A stretch of DNA of 64,000 nucleotides from Enterobacteriaceae bacterium RIT714 (GCA_009668015.1 WJYB01000002.1:558001-622000); one strand, 5' to 3'. Counted from the stretch's first letter, positions 1 through 10,975 are shown. A program made the numbers and translations. The notes: generated by a model not told the origin, from the sequence alone.

Positions 1-1317
<1,317 letters not shown>

Positions 1318-1544
1318 TTAAAGTTCCTTTCTTTCCCTTTCAGGTTAAGCATGGCGCTTAATTCAGCCTTAAACCCAACATTTTTGCAGAATATGGTCCG
1401 CACGGGTTAGCGAAAGCTGGCATTTGTTTTACTTTTCCGGCGCATAAAGTCAAAATTAGGAATTCGTTACGACTTCAGACTACGTGCCGCGCCAGAGATT
1501 CATTCTCAGTGGACCGGCGAGTATACCTGAATAAAGGATTTTTG

Positions 1545-2522
1545 ATGCTTTTAGCAACGGCACTGTTAATAATTGGTTTACTTCTGGTGGTCTACAGTGC
1601 TGACCGTTTGGTTTTCGCAGCATCAATCCTTTGCAGGCTCTTTGGCATGCCGCCTCTGATCATCGGAATGACGGTGGTTAGCGTCGGAACATCGCTTCCG
1701 GAAATTATTGTCTCCGTTTCCGCGTCGCTCAACGGTCAGATCGATCTCGCTATTGGGACGGCAATTGGCTCTAATATTGTCAATATTTTACTGATCCTTG
1801 GCCTTGCGGCGCTACTGCATCCATTTCGCGTGCATTCTGATGTTCTGCGCCGCGAATTGCCGCTAATGTTAATTGTCACCCTGCTTGCGGGCTATGTCCT
1901 TTATGATGGACAACTGACGCTCGACGACGGCATTTTATTACTGGCGCTGGCGATCATTTGGCTTCTCTATATCGTAAAAATTGCTCGTCTGGCGGAAAAA
2001 CAGGGTAACGACAGCCTGACGCGGGAACAAGTTGCAGAGCTGCCACGGGAAGGCACCCTGCCCGTGGCGCTGTTATGGCTGGGGGTGGCGCTGATCATCA
2101 TGCCGATGGCCACCAGAATGGTGATTGATAACGCCACCGTGCTGGCAAATTACTTCGCTATGAGCGAGCTGACGATTGGCCTGACGGTGATTGCTATCGG
2201 CACCAGTTTGCCGGAACTGGCCACCGCGTTAGCGGGGGCACGGAAAGGTGAAGATGATATTGCGATTGGCAATATCATTGGCTCGAACATCTTCAACATC
2301 GCTATCGTCATGGGTTTACCCGCACTGATTGCGCCAGGAGCATTTAACCCACTGGCCTTCTCCCGCGATTACGGTGTGATGCTGTTAGTCAGCGTGATTT
2401 TCGCCCTGCTCTGCTGGCGGCGAAAACAGCAAACAGGCAAAGGAACAGGCGCCCTGCTGACGGGTGGATTTATCGTATGGATGGCGATGCTTTACTGGCT
2501 ATCGCCTCTTCTCTCTGGGTAA
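1545..2522 (+). CDS. yrbG: YrbG, predicted Na+/Ca2+ exchanger of the CaCA family
   Basis: This is an inner-membrane cation antiporter of the CaCA superfamily (325 residues, equal to E. coli YrbG). Two inverted alpha-repeats are visible: VGTSLPEIIVS with IGSNIVNILLILG in the first half and IGTSLPELATA with IGSNIFNIAIVMG in the second half. These acidic and Asn residues form the ion-binding sites in NCX structures. About ten hydrophobic segments are present. I chose the ATG at 1545 (MLLATALLI) over the upstream in-frame ATG at 1509 because an AAAGGA ribosome-binding site lies 5-10 bases before it and the E. coli protein begins there. It is the first gene of a rightward cluster leading into kdsD. 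The physiological substrate is not established. Confidence 0.92.
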   Translation: MLLATALLIIGLLLVVYSADRLVFAASILCRLFGMPPLIIGMTVVSVGTSLPEIIVSVSASLNGQIDLAIGTAIGSNIVNILLILGLAALLHPFRVHSDVLRRELPLMLIVTLLAGYVLYDGQLTLDDGILLLALAIIWLLYIVKIARLAEKQGNDSLTREQVAELPREGTLPVALLWLGVALIIMPMATRMVIDNATVLANYFAMSELTIGLTVIAIGTSLPELATALAGARKGEDDIAIGNIIGSNIFNIAIVMGLPALIAPGAFNPLAFSRDYGVMLLVSVIFALLCWRRKQQTGKGTGALLTGGFIVWMAMLYWLSPLLSG

Positions 2523-2535
2523 TCGGAAACGCATT

Positions 2536-3522
2536 ATGTCGCCATTAGAATTGCAGCCGGATTTTGACTTTCAGAAAGCAGGCAAAGAAGTTCTGGAGAT
2601 TGAACGTGAAGGTCTGGCGCAGTTAGATCAATACATTAATCAGGATTTTAGCCAGGCGTGTGCGAAAATATTCTCCTGCGCGGGCAAAGTTGTGGTGATG
2701 GGCATGGGGAAATCGGGTCACATTGGCCGTAAAATGGCCGCGACTTTCGCCAGCACCGGAACCCCATCATTCTTTGTCCATCCGGGTGAAGCCGCTCATG
2801 GCGACCTGGGGATGGTGACGCCGCAGGATGTCGTTATTGCACTCTCCAACTCCGGTGAGTCCAACGAGATCCTGGCCCTCATCCCCGTGCTGAAGCGGCT
2901 ACAGGTTCAGCTCATATGCATGACCAGTCGCCCGGAAAGCAGCATGGCCCGGGCGGCCGATATTCATTTGTGCGTGAAAGTGCCAAAAGAGGCTTGCCCG
3001 CTTGGCCTGGCACCGACCTCCAGCACCACTGCTGCGCTGGTCATGGGTGATGCCCTGGCCGTTGCGCTGCTTGAAGCCCGCGGTTTTACCCCGGAAGATT
3101 TCGCCCTTTCACACCCAGGCGGTGCGTTGGGACGTAAACTGTTACTGCGGGTTAACGATATAATGCACACCGGGGAGGAAATTCCCCACGTCAGCAAAGA
3201 GGCCTCACTGCGGGATGCCTTGCTGGAAATCACTCGTAAAAATCTCGGTATGACGGTGATTTGCGACGAACAGATGAAGATCGAAGGCATCTTCACCGAC
3301 GGTGATTTACGCCGCGTATTTGATATGGGCGTTGACGTACGCCATTTAGGTATTGCTGACGTCATGACGCCAGGCGGGATCCGGGTGCGTCCGGGTACGC
3401 TGGCGGTGGAAGTTTTAAACCTGATGCAGTCCCGTCATATTACCTCGGCCATGGTTGCAGATGGCGACCAACTGCTGGGTGTGGTACATATGCATGATCT
3501 CCTGCGCGCAGGCGTAGTGTAA
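2536..3522 (+). CDS. kdsD: KdsD, arabinose-5-phosphate isomerase
   Basis: KdsD converts D-ribulose 5-phosphate to D-arabinose 5-phosphate, the first step toward the Kdo sugar of the LPS inner core. The 328-residue protein has an N-terminal SIS sugar-isomerase domain (about residues 40-180; MGMGKSGHIGRKMAATFASTGTPS is the sugar-phosphate loop region, with SNSGES following) and two CBS domains (about 200-328). The start MSPLELQPDF at 2536 matches the E. coli N-terminus; a longer in-frame reading from 2464 overlaps yrbG and is unlikely. It is 13 bases from yrbG and 14 bases from kdsC, consistent with one operon supplying Kdo. Confidence 0.96.
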   Translation: MSPLELQPDFDFQKAGKEVLEIEREGLAQLDQYINQDFSQACAKIFSCAGKVVVMGMGKSGHIGRKMAATFASTGTPSFFVHPGEAAHGDLGMVTPQDVVIALSNSGESNEILALIPVLKRLQVQLICMTSRPESSMARAADIHLCVKVPKEACPLGLAPTSSTTAALVMGDALAVALLEARGFTPEDFALSHPGGALGRKLLLRVNDIMHTGEEIPHVSKEASLRDALLEITRKNLGMTVICDEQMKIEGIFTDGDLRRVFDMGVDVRHLGIADVMTPGGIRVRPGTLAVEVLNLMQSRHITSAMVADGDQLLGVVHMHDLLRAGVV

Positions 3523-3536
3523 TGAAGGATAAGACA

Positions 3537-4103
3537 ATGAGTAATGCGGGTGCATCCCTTGCAACCTGTTATGGTCCGGTAAGCACGCAAATAATGGCGC
3601 AGGCGGAAAACGTTCGTCTGCTGATTTTGGACGTCGACGGTGTACTGTCCGATGGTTTGATTTTTATGGGCAACAATGGCGAAGAGCTGAAAGCGTTTAA
3701 CGTACGCGACGGCTATGGCATTCGTTGTGCGCTCACTTCAGGCATCGAAGTGGCAATTATCACCGGACGTAAGGCTAAACTGGTAGAAGATCGCTGTGCG
3801 ACGTTGGGTATTACCCATCTTTATCAGGGCCAATCTGACAAACGAGTGGCTTTCCGGGATTTACTGGCGAAACTGGCTATTTCCCCTGAAAATGTTGCCT
3901 ATGTTGGCGACGATCTTATTGACTGGCCGGTTATGGCTGAAGTGGGGTTGAGTATCGCCGTTGCCGATGCGCATCCGCTGCTGATCCCGCGCGCTGACTA
4001 TGTCACCCGGATCAACGGTGGCCGCGGTGCCGTGCGAGAGGTGTGCGACCTGTTATTGCTGGCGCAGGGCAAGCTTGATGAGGCCAAAGGGCAATCGATA
4101 TGA
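3537..4103 (+). CDS. kdsC: KdsC, Kdo-8-phosphate phosphatase (HAD family)
   Basis: KdsC dephosphorylates 3-deoxy-D-manno-octulosonate 8-phosphate to Kdo in the cytoplasm. The protein has 188 residues. The HAD catalytic motif LDVDGVLSDG places the nucleophile and general acid at Asp32 and Asp34; motif II/III is ITGRKAK and motif IV is YVGDDLIDWPVM. The start at 3537 (MSNAGASLATCYG) is preferred over 3522 because it matches the family N-terminus and is preceded by a GGAT-type ribosome-binding site. The stop TGA overlaps the lptC ATG (ATGA), suggesting translational coupling between Kdo synthesis and LPS transport genes. Confidence 0.96.
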   Translation: MSNAGASLATCYGPVSTQIMAQAENVRLLILDVDGVLSDGLIFMGNNGEELKAFNVRDGYGIRCALTSGIEVAIITGRKAKLVEDRCATLGITHLYQGQSDKRVAFRDLLAKLAISPENVAYVGDDLIDWPVMAEVGLSIAVADAHPLLIPRADYVTRINGGRGAVREVCDLLLLAQGKLDEAKGQSI

Positions 4104-4675
4104 GTAAAACCAGACGTTGGGTTATCATTCTGCTTTCACTGGCCGTACTGGTGCTGATTGGTGTGAATCTCGCAGACCAGGACGATGCGCCAGCCGATGT
4201 GACCAATGCGAGCGATCCAACCTACAAGAGCGATCACAGCGACACGGTAGTTTACAGCCCGGAAGGTGCCCTGAATTATCGCCTGATCGCCCAGCATGTT
4301 GAGTATTTTTCCGAGGAAGGTATCTCGTGGTTTACTCAGCCGGTCATGACCACATTTGATACCAACAAAGTGCCGACGTGGTCGATTAAATCTGACAGAG
4401 CAAAATTGACGAATGACCGTATGCTTTATCTGTATGGTCATGTTGAAGTCAACGCTCTGACCGCTGACTCTCAACTGCGCAAAATTACGACGGATAATGC
4501 CCAGATCAACCTGGTCACCCAGGATGTCACTTCACAAGATCTGGTCACGTTATACGGGACAACATTTAATTCCAGCGGTCTGAGAATGCGCGGAAACTTA
4601 CGCAGCAAAAACGCCGAGCTGATTGAAAAGGTTAGAACCTCCTATGAAATTCAAAACAAACAAACTCAGCCTTAA
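4100..4675 (+). CDS. lptC: LptC, inner-membrane-anchored LPS transport protein
   Basis: LptC is the bitopic inner-membrane component of the Lpt bridge, receiving LPS from LptB2FG and handing it to LptA. The protein has 191 residues, the same as E. coli. It has one N-terminal transmembrane helix (about residues 7-25) and a periplasmic beta-jellyroll, with SDRAKLTNDRMLYLYGHVEVN the most recognisable part. Its last 32 bases overlap the start of lptA, and its first bases overlap the kdsC stop. Its partners LptF and LptG are encoded only about 9-11 kb downstream in this genome (13677-15859), which is not the case in E. coli. Confidence 0.96.
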   Translation: MSKTRRWVIILLSLAVLVLIGVNLADQDDAPADVTNASDPTYKSDHSDTVVYSPEGALNYRLIAQHVEYFSEEGISWFTQPVMTTFDTNKVPTWSIKSDRAKLTNDRMLYLYGHVEVNALTADSQLRKITTDNAQINLVTQDVTSQDLVTLYGTTFNSSGLRMRGNLRSKNAELIEKVRTSYEIQNKQTQP

Positions 4676-5198
4676 TTTTATCATCGCCAGCGCGCTGCTG
4701 GCCGCCAGTCTCCCTGCGCTTGCTGTGACGGGCGATACTGAGCAGCCCATTCATATCGAATCTGATACTCAGTCGCTTGATATGCAGGGCAACGTTGTGA
4801 CCTTCACGGGCAATGTTGTGATGACTCAGGGCACCATCAAAATCAATGCCGACAAAGTGGTTGTCACCCGTCCGGGCGGCGAGCAAGGCAAAGAGATCAT
4901 TGATGGCTACGGCAATCCTGCCACCTTCTACCAGATGCAGGACAACGGTAAGCCAGTGAAAGGCCGTGCGTCTCATATGCACTATGAACTGGCGAAGGAT
5001 CTGGTCATCCTGACCGGCAATGCCTATCTGGAGCAGCTGGACAGCAACATCACCGGTGACAAAATCACTTACCTGGTGAAAGAGCAAAAAATGCAGGCTT
5101 CCAGCGAGAAAGGCAAGCGCGTCACCACCGTTCTGGTTCCGTCTCAGCTGCAGGACAAAGGCAAAGACCAGGCTCCGGCACAGAAAAAGAGTAACTAA
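4644..5198 (+). CDS. lptA: LptA, periplasmic LPS transport bridge protein
   Basis: LptA oligomers form the periplasmic bridge that carries LPS from LptC to LptD. The 184-residue precursor has a classical signal peptide with likely cleavage after ALA at residue 27 (mature VTGDTEQPIH). The OstA/LptA beta-jellyroll follows, with QSLDMQGNVVTFTGNV and KINADKVVVTRPGG as conserved strands. The start at 4644 (MKFKTNKLSL) has a CCTCCT-flanked context inside the lptC reading frame and matches E. coli; the longer reading from 4623 is rejected because it would disrupt the signal peptide. The tail is Lys/Gln rich (KDQAPAQKKSN). Confidence 0.96.
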   Translation: MKFKTNKLSLNFIIASALLAASLPALAVTGDTEQPIHIESDTQSLDMQGNVVTFTGNVVMTQGTIKINADKVVVTRPGGEQGKEIIDGYGNPATFYQMQDNGKPVKGRASHMHYELAKDLVILTGNAYLEQLDSNITGDKITYLVKEQKMQASSEKGKRVTTVLVPSQLQDKGKDQAPAQKKSN

Positions 5199-5204
5199 TT
5201 CGTT

Positions 5205-5930
5205 ATGGCAACATTAACTGCAAAGAACCTCGCCAAAGCCTACAAAGGCCGTCGCGTAGTGGAAGATGTCAGTCTGACCGTCAAATCCGGCGAAATCGTT
5301 GGCCTGTTGGGTCCTAACGGCGCGGGCAAAACAACCACTTTCTATATGGTGGTGGGGATTGTCGCGCGCGATGCCGGTAACATTATCATTGATGACGAAG
5401 ACATCAGTATTCTGCCGCTGCACGCCCGCGCGCGTCGTGGAATTGGCTACCTGCCGCAGGAAGCCTCTATTTTCCGCCGCCTGAGCGTGTTCGACAATCT
5501 GATGGCTGTTCTGCAAATCCGTGACGATTTGACCGCCGAACAGCGCCAGGATCGTGCCAATGAGCTGATGGAAGAGTTCCATATTGAGCATCTGCGCGAC
5601 AGCATGGGCCAGTCGCTTTCCGGTGGTGAACGCCGCCGCGTAGAGATCGCCCGCGCTCTTGCAGCAAATCCGAAATTTATTCTTCTGGATGAGCCATTTG
5701 CAGGCGTCGACCCGATTTCTGTAATCGACATCAAACGTATTATCGAGCATCTGCGCGACAGCGGCCTCGGTGTCCTCATCACGGACCACAACGTGCGTGA
5801 AACACTGGCCGTCTGCGAACGCGCTTATATCGTCAGCCAGGGCCATTTAATCGCCCACGGAACCCCACAGCAAATCCTTGAAGATGAGCAAGTGAAGCGC
5901 GTGTACCTTGGGGAAGACTTCAGACTCTGA
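5205..5930 (+). CDS. lptB: LptB, ATPase of the LPS export ABC transporter
   Basis: LptB dimers energise LptF/LptG to extract LPS from the inner membrane. The protein has 241 residues. Walker A is GPNGAGKT (residues 36-43), the Q-loop follows in [10 protein letters not shown], the signature is LSGGERRR, Walker B is [13 protein letters not shown] and the H-loop is ITDHNVRE. Six bases separate it from lptA. It is the last gene of the kdsD-lptB run before an ERIC repeat and rpoN. Confidence 0.97.
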   Translation: MATLTAKNLAKAYKGRRVVEDVSLTVKSGEIVGLLGPNGAGKTTTFYMVVGIVARDAGNIIIDDEDISILPLHARARRGIGYLPQEASIFRRLSVFDNLMAVLQIRDDLTAEQRQDRANELMEEFHIEHLRDSMGQSLSGGERRRVEIARALAANPKFILLDEPFAGVDPISVIDIKRIIEHLRDSGLGVLITDHNVRETLAVCERAYIVSQGHLIAHGTPQQILEDEQVKRVYLGEDFRL

Positions 5931-5953
5931 TAGGGTAGAGGTTAAGTCACGCA

Positions 5954-6079
5954 TATACTTTGAATAAGTCGAGCGGCAGGCAGACGGCAAATAAGTGAGT
6001 CCCTGGAGCTTACGTCAGTAAGTGGCTGGGATGAGCGAGCTCAGTCACCGCACATGCAGTTTGAAGTATGACGGGTATA
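5954..6079. repeat. ERIC element (enterobacterial repetitive intergenic consensus)
   Basis: The 126-bp stretch between lptB and rpoN is an imperfect palindrome. It contains close matches to both classic ERIC-PCR primer sites: GTGAGTCCCTGGAGCTTACG near 5996-6015 and CAGTAAGTGGCTGGGATGAG near 6015-6034. It has terminal repeats around TATACTTTGAATAAG and GAAGTATGACGGGTATA. The copy length equals the usual ERIC length of about 127 bp. It fills most of the 171-bp gap, ends 22 bases before the rpoN start and is likely transcribed as an mRNA hairpin. ERICs are non-autonomous; no coding potential is seen. Confidence 0.9.
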
Positions 6080-6101
6080 ACCGGAGAAAAACGCTCTGAA
6101 C

Positions 6102-7535
6102 ATGAAGCAAGGTTTGCAATTAAGGCTCAGCCAGCAGTTGGCAATGACGCCACAGCTACAACAGGCGATTCGTCTGTTGCAACTGTCCACGTTAGAACTC
6201 CAGCAGGAACTCCAGCAAGCCCTGGATAGCAACCCGCTGCTGGAGCAAACCGATCTTCATGACGAGGTAGATACCCAGGAAAAACAGGATACTGAAGCGC
6301 TCGATACGGCTGACGCTCTTGAACAAAAAGAGATGCCGGATGAGCTGCCGTTAGATGCCAGCTGGGATGAAATCTACACCGCCGGAACGCCGTCCGGGAC
6401 GCGTGCCGACTATCAGGATGACGAGTTACCGGTTTATCAGGGTGAAACCACGCAGTCGCTTCAGGATTACCTGATGTGGCAGGTAGAGCTGACGCCTTTT
6501 ACCGAAACCGATCGCGCGATCGCAACCTCGATTGTCGATGCGGTTGACGACACCGGCTATTTGACCGTATCGCTGGACGATATCCTTGAAAGCATCGGTG
6601 ATGGCGAAGTCGATCTTGATGAAATAGAAGCCGTACTTAAACGCATTCAGCGCTTTGATCCTGTTGGCGTTGCGGCGAAAGATCTGCGCGACTGCCTGCT
6701 GATCCAGCTTTCCCAATTCGCGAAAGAGACTCCCTGGATCGAGGAAGCACGCTTGATCATTAGCGATCACCTCGATCTGCTGGCGAACCACGATTTCCGA
6801 ACGCTAATGCGCGTGACCCGGCTCAAAGAAGATGTGCTGAAAGAAGCGGTTAATCTGATTCAATCGCTCGATCCGCGCCCTGGGCAATCTATCCAGACCA
6901 GCGAACCCGAATACGTTATTCCTGACGTATTGGTGAGAAAGCATAACGGCCGCTGGAGCGTTGAGCTCAATTCCGACAGCATTCCCCGCCTGCAAATCAA
7001 TCAGCAATACGCCTCCATGTGCACCAGCGTGCGCAACGACTCCGACAACCAGTATATTCGTAGCAATCTTCAGGAAGCGCGATGGCTGATAAAAAGCCTG
7101 GAGAGCCGCAATGATACATTACTGCGAGTCAGCCGCTGCATTGTTGAGCAGCAGCAGGCCTTTTTTGAAAAAGGTGACGAGTTTATGAAACCGATGGTGC
7201 TGGCCGATATTGCCCAGGCCGTCGAGATGCATGAATCCACTATCTCCCGCGTGACCACGCAGAAGTATCTGCACAGTCCGCGCGGTATTTTTGAGCTTAA
7301 GTATTTCTTCTCCAGCCATGTGAATACCGAGGGCGGCGGCGAAGCCTCGTCAACGGCGATCCGCGCACTGGTGAAGAAGTTGATCGCCGCGGAAAATCCC
7401 GCGAAGCCACTGAGTGACAGTAAGTTAACCACCATGCTGTCCGACCAGGGTATTATGGTGGCACGTCGTACTGTTGCGAAGTATCGAGAGTCTTTATCCA
7501 TTCCGCCGTCTAACCAGCGTAAACAACTGGTTTGA
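6102..7535 (+). CDS. rpoN: RpoN, RNA polymerase sigma-54 factor
   Basis: Sigma-54 directs RNA polymerase to -24/-12 promoters and needs enhancer-binding ATPases for open-complex formation. The protein has 477 residues, the same as E. coli. Region I is the Gln/Leu-rich N-terminus ([21 protein letters not shown] to about residue 50). An acidic linker of region II follows (about 55-120, [14 protein letters not shown]). Region III holds the core-binding domain, a helix-turn-helix around [13 protein letters not shown] and the diagnostic RpoN box [10 protein letters not shown] at residues 454-463, which reads the -24 element. It heads the rpoN-hpf-ptsN-rapZ-npr cluster and has an ERIC element directly upstream. 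Confidence 0.98.
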   Translation: MKQGLQLRLSQQLAMTPQLQQAIRLLQLSTLELQQELQQALDSNPLLEQTDLHDEVDTQEKQDTEALDTADALEQKEMPDELPLDASWDEIYTAGTPSGTRADYQDDELPVYQGETTQSLQDYLMWQVELTPFTETDRAIATSIVDAVDDTGYLTVSLDDILESIGDGEVDLDEIEAVLKRIQRFDPVGVAAKDLRDCLLIQLSQFAKETPWIEEARLIISDHLDLLANHDFRTLMRVTRLKEDVLKEAVNLIQSLDPRPGQSIQTSEPEYVIPDVLVRKHNGRWSVELNSDSIPRLQINQQYASMCTSVRNDSDNQYIRSNLQEARWLIKSLESRNDTLLRVSRCIVEQQQAFFEKGDEFMKPMVLADIAQAVEMHESTISRVTTQKYLHSPRGIFELKYFFSSHVNTEGGGEASSTAIRALVKKLIAAENPAKPLSDSKLTTMLSDQGIMVARRTVAKYRESLSIPPSNQRKQLV

Positions 7536-7557
7536 CACAACCGATAAGGAAGACACT

Positions 7558-7845
7558 ATGCAGCTCAACATCACAGGACACAACGTCGAAATCACCGAAG
7601 CGTTACGCGATTTTGTGAATACAAAATTCGCTAAGCTGGAGCAATATTTCGAGAGGATCAATCAGGTCTACATTGTGTTAAAAGTGGAGAAAGTGACTCA
7701 TATCTCGGACGCAACCCTGCACATCAACGGGGGTGAAATCCATGCCAGTGCGGAAGGGCAAGACATGTACGCGGCTATCGACGGCTTGATTGACAAGCTG
7801 GCACGACAGCTTAATAAACATAAAGATAAACTGAAACAACACTAA
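7558..7845 (+). CDS. hpf: Hpf, short-form ribosome hibernation promoting factor
   Basis: Hpf converts 90S ribosome dimers to inactive 100S particles in stationary phase. The protein has 95 residues. It begins MQLNITGHNVEITEALRDFV and keeps the S30AE fold signature, including SDATLHINGGEIHASAEGQDMYAAIDGLIDKL, whose basic and aromatic positions contact 16S rRNA. The start at 7558 follows an AAGGAAG ribosome-binding site; the longer frame from 7474 runs inside rpoN and is rejected. It is 22 bases downstream of rpoN, probably co-transcribed. Confidence 0.96.
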   Translation: MQLNITGHNVEITEALRDFVNTKFAKLEQYFERINQVYIVLKVEKVTHISDATLHINGGEIHASAEGQDMYAAIDGLIDKLARQLNKHKDKLKQH

Positions 7846-7873
7846 TTGTCCGGGCAGTTAACGGGTGCAGGAC

Positions 7874-7898
7874 GGCCTGTTGTGAAACACAACAGGCC
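7874..7898 (+). terminator. Intercistronic hairpin between hpf and ptsN
   Basis: A perfect 11-bp inverted repeat (GGCCTGTTGTG, loop AAA, CACAACAGGCC) is followed only by ATTTG, not a proper U-run. It is best read as an attenuator or mRNA-stabilising hairpin that lowers read-through from rpoN-hpf into ptsN. Full termination is not supported. Confidence 0.6.
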
Positions 7899-7927
7899 AT
7901 TTGTACGGTTAGCGCTTAGGTGAAATT

Positions 7928-8419
7928 ATGATGAACAACGATTCGGCTCTTCAATTGAGTAATGTCCTTAACCAGGAATGTACCCGCAGTGGCGTTCACT
8001 GTCAGAGCAAAAAGCGTGCTCTGGAAATCATCAGTGAACTGGCCGCAAAACAGTTAGGCCTGCCGCCCCAGGTGGTGTTTGAAGCGATTCTGACCCGCGA
8101 AAAAATGGGCAGTACCGGTATCGGCAACGGCATTGCCATTCCGCATGGCAAACTGGAAGAAGACACCTTACGTGCCGTTGGTGTTTTCGTGCAGCTCGAA
8201 ACGCCTATCGCCTTTGATGCGATTGATAATCAGCCTGTGGATCTGCTGTTTGCTCTGCTGGTGCCCGCTGACCAGACGAAAACCCATTTGCATACGCTTT
8301 CGCTGGTCGCTAAACGTCTGGCGGATAAAACGATTTGCCGCCGCCTGCGCGCAGCCCAAAGTGATGAGGAGCTGTATCAAATTATCACCGAAGCGGAAGG
8401 CCATCAGGATGATGCGTAA
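7928..8419 (+). CDS. ptsN: PtsN, enzyme IIA-Ntr of the nitrogen phosphotransferase system
   Basis: EIIA-Ntr is the terminal phosphoacceptor of the PtsP-Npr-PtsN relay. It regulates K+ transport (TrkA, KdpD) and other targets according to nitrogen state and does not transport sugar. The protein has 163 residues. The phosphorylated histidine is His73 in GIAIPHGKLEED, the PTS EIIA type-2 signature; LLVPADQTKTHLHTLS is the second conserved segment. Its phosphodonor Npr is encoded two genes downstream. Start MMNNDSALQL at 7928 corresponds to the E. coli start. Confidence 0.97.
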   Translation: MMNNDSALQLSNVLNQECTRSGVHCQSKKRALEIISELAAKQLGLPPQVVFEAILTREKMGSTGIGNGIAIPHGKLEEDTLRAVGVFVQLETPIAFDAIDNQPVDLLFALLVPADQTKTHLHTLSLVAKRLADKTICRRLRAAQSDEELYQIITEAEGHQDDA

Positions 8420-8464
8420 CCAGGAGATAGCCTTCACATCTGTCGTCGTGAGGAGAAACGGAAC

Positions 8465-9319
8465 ATGGTGCTGATGATCGTCAGCGGTCGTTCGGGCTCG
8501 GGAAAATCCGTTGCTCTCCGGGCGCTCGAAGATATGGGATTTTACTGCGTAGATAACCTTCCGGTCGTACTGCTGCCCGACCTGGCGCGTACGCTGGCCG
8601 ACAGGCAAATTTCTGCTGCGGTGAGTATCGACGTGCGCAACATGCCGGAATCCCCGGAGGTCTTTGAACAGGCGATGAACAGTCTGCCTGAGACCTTTAC
8701 GCCTCAGCTGCTGTTCCTTGATGCCGATCGTAATACCCTGATCCGCCGCTACAGCGATACCCGTCGTCTGCACCCTCTTTCCAGCAAGAATTTATCGCTG
8801 GAGAGCGCCATCGATGAAGAGAGCGATCTGCTGGAACCGCTGCGTTCCCGTGCGGATTTGATCGTCGATACCTCCGAGATGTCCGTTCATGAACTGGCAG
8901 AAATGCTGCGCACACGCCTGCTGGGTAAACGCGAGCGCGAGCTGACCATGGTGTTCGAATCCTTTGGTTTCAAACACGGTATTCCGATTGATGCGGATTA
9001 TGTTTTCGACGTGCGCTTCCTGCCTAACCCGCACTGGGACCCGAAACTGCGTCCAATGACCGGTCTGGATAAGCCCGTCGCCGCATTCCTCGACAGACAC
9101 ACAGAAGTTCACAATTTTATTTACCAGACGCGAAGCTACCTTGAGCTATGGTTACCTATGCTGGAAACCAACAACCGCAGCTATCTGACCGTCGCGATTG
9201 GGTGTACCGGTGGTAAACATCGTTCGGTGTATATTGCCGAACAGCTGGCCGATTATTTCCGCTCACGCGGTAAAAACGTTCAGTCTCGTCATCGCACGCT
9301 GGAAAAACGCAAAACATGA
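8465..9319 (+). CDS. rapZ: RapZ, RNase adaptor protein for GlmZ small RNA
   Basis: RapZ binds the small RNAs GlmY and GlmZ, delivers GlmZ to RNase E and so controls glmS and amino-sugar synthesis. The protein has 284 residues. The N-terminal kinase-like domain has Walker A GRSGSGKS (residues 8-15). The C-terminal domain (about 153-284) resembles a phosphofructokinase-type sugar-binding fold and ends in a basic RNA-binding tail ([19 protein letters not shown]). [13 protein letters not shown] is the conserved signature of the YvcJ/RapZ family. Its end overlaps npr by 4 bases (ATGA). Confidence 0.96.
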   Translation: MVLMIVSGRSGSGKSVALRALEDMGFYCVDNLPVVLLPDLARTLADRQISAAVSIDVRNMPESPEVFEQAMNSLPETFTPQLLFLDADRNTLIRRYSDTRRLHPLSSKNLSLESAIDEESDLLEPLRSRADLIVDTSEMSVHELAEMLRTRLLGKRERELTMVFESFGFKHGIPIDADYVFDVRFLPNPHWDPKLRPMTGLDKPVAAFLDRHTEVHNFIYQTRSYLELWLPMLETNNRSYLTVAIGCTGGKHRSVYIAEQLADYFRSRGKNVQSRHRTLEKRKT

Positions 9320-9588
9320 CCGTAAAACATACCGTTGAAATCACCAACAAGCTGGGCATGCACGCACGCCCGGCCATGAAATTGTTTGAGCTGATGCAGG
9401 GATTTGATGCAGAAGTGCTGCTGCGAAACGACGAAGGCACCGAAGCCGAAGCCAATAGCGTCATCGCTTTGTTGATGCTGGATTCCGCCAAAGGCCGACA
9501 GATTGAAGTCGAAGCGACGGGTCCGCAAGAGGTCGAAGCGCTGGAAGCGGTCGTCGCGCTGTTTAATGCCGGCTTTGATGAGGACTAA
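9316..9588 (+). CDS. ptsO: Npr, HPr-like phosphocarrier of the nitrogen PTS
   Basis: Npr carries phosphate from EI-Ntr (PtsP) to PtsN. The protein has 90 residues. The HPr active-site motif is KLGMHARPA with the phosphohistidine at His16; the regulatory Ser region reads [21 protein letters not shown]. The ATG overlaps the rapZ stop codon. It is the last gene of the rpoN cluster and converges with mtgA; only 8 bases separate their stop codons, so no independent terminator is visible. The symbol npr is also used. Confidence 0.96.
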   Translation: MTVKHTVEITNKLGMHARPAMKLFELMQGFDAEVLLRNDEGTEAEANSVIALLMLDSAKGRQIEVEATGPQEVEALEAVVALFNAGFDED

Positions 9589-9596
9589 GTCCTCAT

Positions 9597-10325
9597 CTAA
9601 TACAATTTATTTCTCGTCATAAATCCTTCCCCGCCAAGCTGGCGCATCTGACGCATAATCCACGCCTGGCGGCTGCGGACATATCCAGACGGCGCATCCG
9701 CTTTAAACCGAATCGGGTTGGGTAATACGGCCGCCAGCAGTGCCGCTTCTGGAAGCGTCAAACGGCTGGCCGGTTTATGGAAATAGCGCTGAGCTGCCGC
9801 CTCAACACCAAACACGCCCTCACCAAACTCAGCGACATTCAGATAGACCGTCAGGATGCGTTTTTTACTCCAGACCGTCTCCATGCCTAACGTCAGGCCC
9901 GCTTCCAGCCCTTTTCTCACCCAGCTTCGTCCATCCCACAAAAAAAGATTTTTTGCCGTCTGCTGGGAAAGAGTTGACGCTCCGCGAACGCGATTCTCGT
10001 TGCGTTCATTGTGGGCCAGCGCTTTCTCAATCGCCGTGACGTCAAAACCCCAGTGGTCCGGGAATTTCTGATCTTCTGAGGCAATCACCGCCAGCCCCAT
10101 CCACGGTGAAATCTCATCCATGCTCACCCAGTCAGAATGCGCCACGTAGCTGAAATTACCGGTCAACCATGCGCCGATCTGCCGCTCAACCATCACCGCA
10201 GAAAATGGTACGGGGAGAATGCTAAACACCGCAATGCCGCCTCCCCAGAAAACCATCAGCACCAGAATGATGCGAAGCAAAATGCGCTTCGCCCAGGCGA
10301 CAGGCGTCGCGTTTCTCTTACTCAC
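9597..10325 (-). CDS. mtgA: MtgA, monofunctional peptidoglycan glycosyltransferase
   Basis: MtgA polymerises lipid II glycan strands without a transpeptidase domain and is recruited to the divisome in E. coli. The protein has 242 residues. One N-terminal membrane anchor lies at about residues 17-37. The GT51 domain carries motif 1 [14 protein letters not shown] (catalytic Glu84), motif 2 [16 protein letters not shown] and motif 3 [20 protein letters not shown]. Its ATG overlaps the elbB stop codon, so the pair is translationally coupled. Confidence 0.96.
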   Translation of the reverse strand: MSKRNATPVAWAKRILLRIILVLMVFWGGGIAVFSILPVPFSAVMVERQIGAWLTGNFSYVAHSDWVSMDEISPWMGLAVIASEDQKFPDHWGFDVTAIEKALAHNERNENRVRGASTLSQQTAKNLFLWDGRSWVRKGLEAGLTLGMETVWSKKRILTVYLNVAEFGEGVFGVEAAAQRYFHKPASRLTLPEAALLAAVLPNPIRFKADAPSGYVRSRQAWIMRQMRQLGGEGFMTRNKLY

Positions 10326-10975
10326 TGAGTCAGCACCAGCACGCGATCAACCAGCTTCTCGATTCCGGCCGCGGCTTCAGCGATGTTTTGCGCCAGCATA
10401 TAGGCGGGAGTGGTGACAATTTTGTTGTCTTCATCCACGACGATATCATCCACAGGGCAAGGCACATGCTCGCCACCCATCTCTTCGATCACCTCTGCCG
10501 TATCAATATCCGTCCCGATCGTCAGGCGCAGCGGAAAATCAAAGATTTTAGGGAGCATGGCGGGCGCAATGCACATAAAGCCCAGCGGCTTTCCCGCGCT
10601 GTGCATACGCTGAACCAGATCTTTCAGCGTCGGGTCAACCCGACACTCGCTGCCAAGGCTGGCAAAGCTGCTCAGATTTTTCGCCGCCCCAAAACCGCCG
10701 GGAACAATCAGCGCATCCAGCTCATCGGCATTCGCCTGTGCCAGCGGGGTCACCGCGCCACGCGTAATACGCGCCGATTCAATAAGCACATTGCGGGTTT
10801 CAGCCATCGGCTCGCCGGTGAGATGATTGATGACATCCACCTGATTTTTATCCGGTGCGAAACAGACGACTTCTGCGCCCTGTTTCGCCAGCGCCAGCAG
10901 CGTCAGAACGGACTCATGAATCTCCGTACCGTCGTAGACGCCACATCCGCTGAGTACAATACCAACCTTTTTCAT
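10322..10975 (-). CDS. elbB: ElbB, DJ-1/PfpI-superfamily glyoxalase III-like protein
   Basis: ElbB (also ElbA or GlxB, 217 residues here) belongs to the class I glutamine amidotransferase-like DJ-1 superfamily. Glyoxalase III activity is reported in E. coli, and an isoprenoid connection has been suggested. The likely nucleophile is the Cys in GFMCIAPAM, with the upstream acid in [14 protein letters not shown]. The start [10 protein letters not shown] at 10975 is preceded by AAGGAACGG-like ribosome-binding sequence; the longer frame to 11065 lacks similarity and is rejected. The gene is upstream of and coupled to mtgA, and divergent from arcZ. Confidence 0.93.
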   Translation of the reverse strand: MKKVGIVLSGCGVYDGTEIHESVLTLLALAKQGAEVVCFAPDKNQVDVINHLTGEPMAETRNVLIESARITRGAVTPLAQANADELDALIVPGGFGAAKNLSSFASLGSECRVDPTLKDLVQRMHSAGKPLGFMCIAPAMLPKIFDFPLRLTIGTDIDTAEVIEEMGGEHVPCPVDDIVVDEDNKIVTTPAYMLAQNIAEAAAGIEKLVDRVLVLTQ

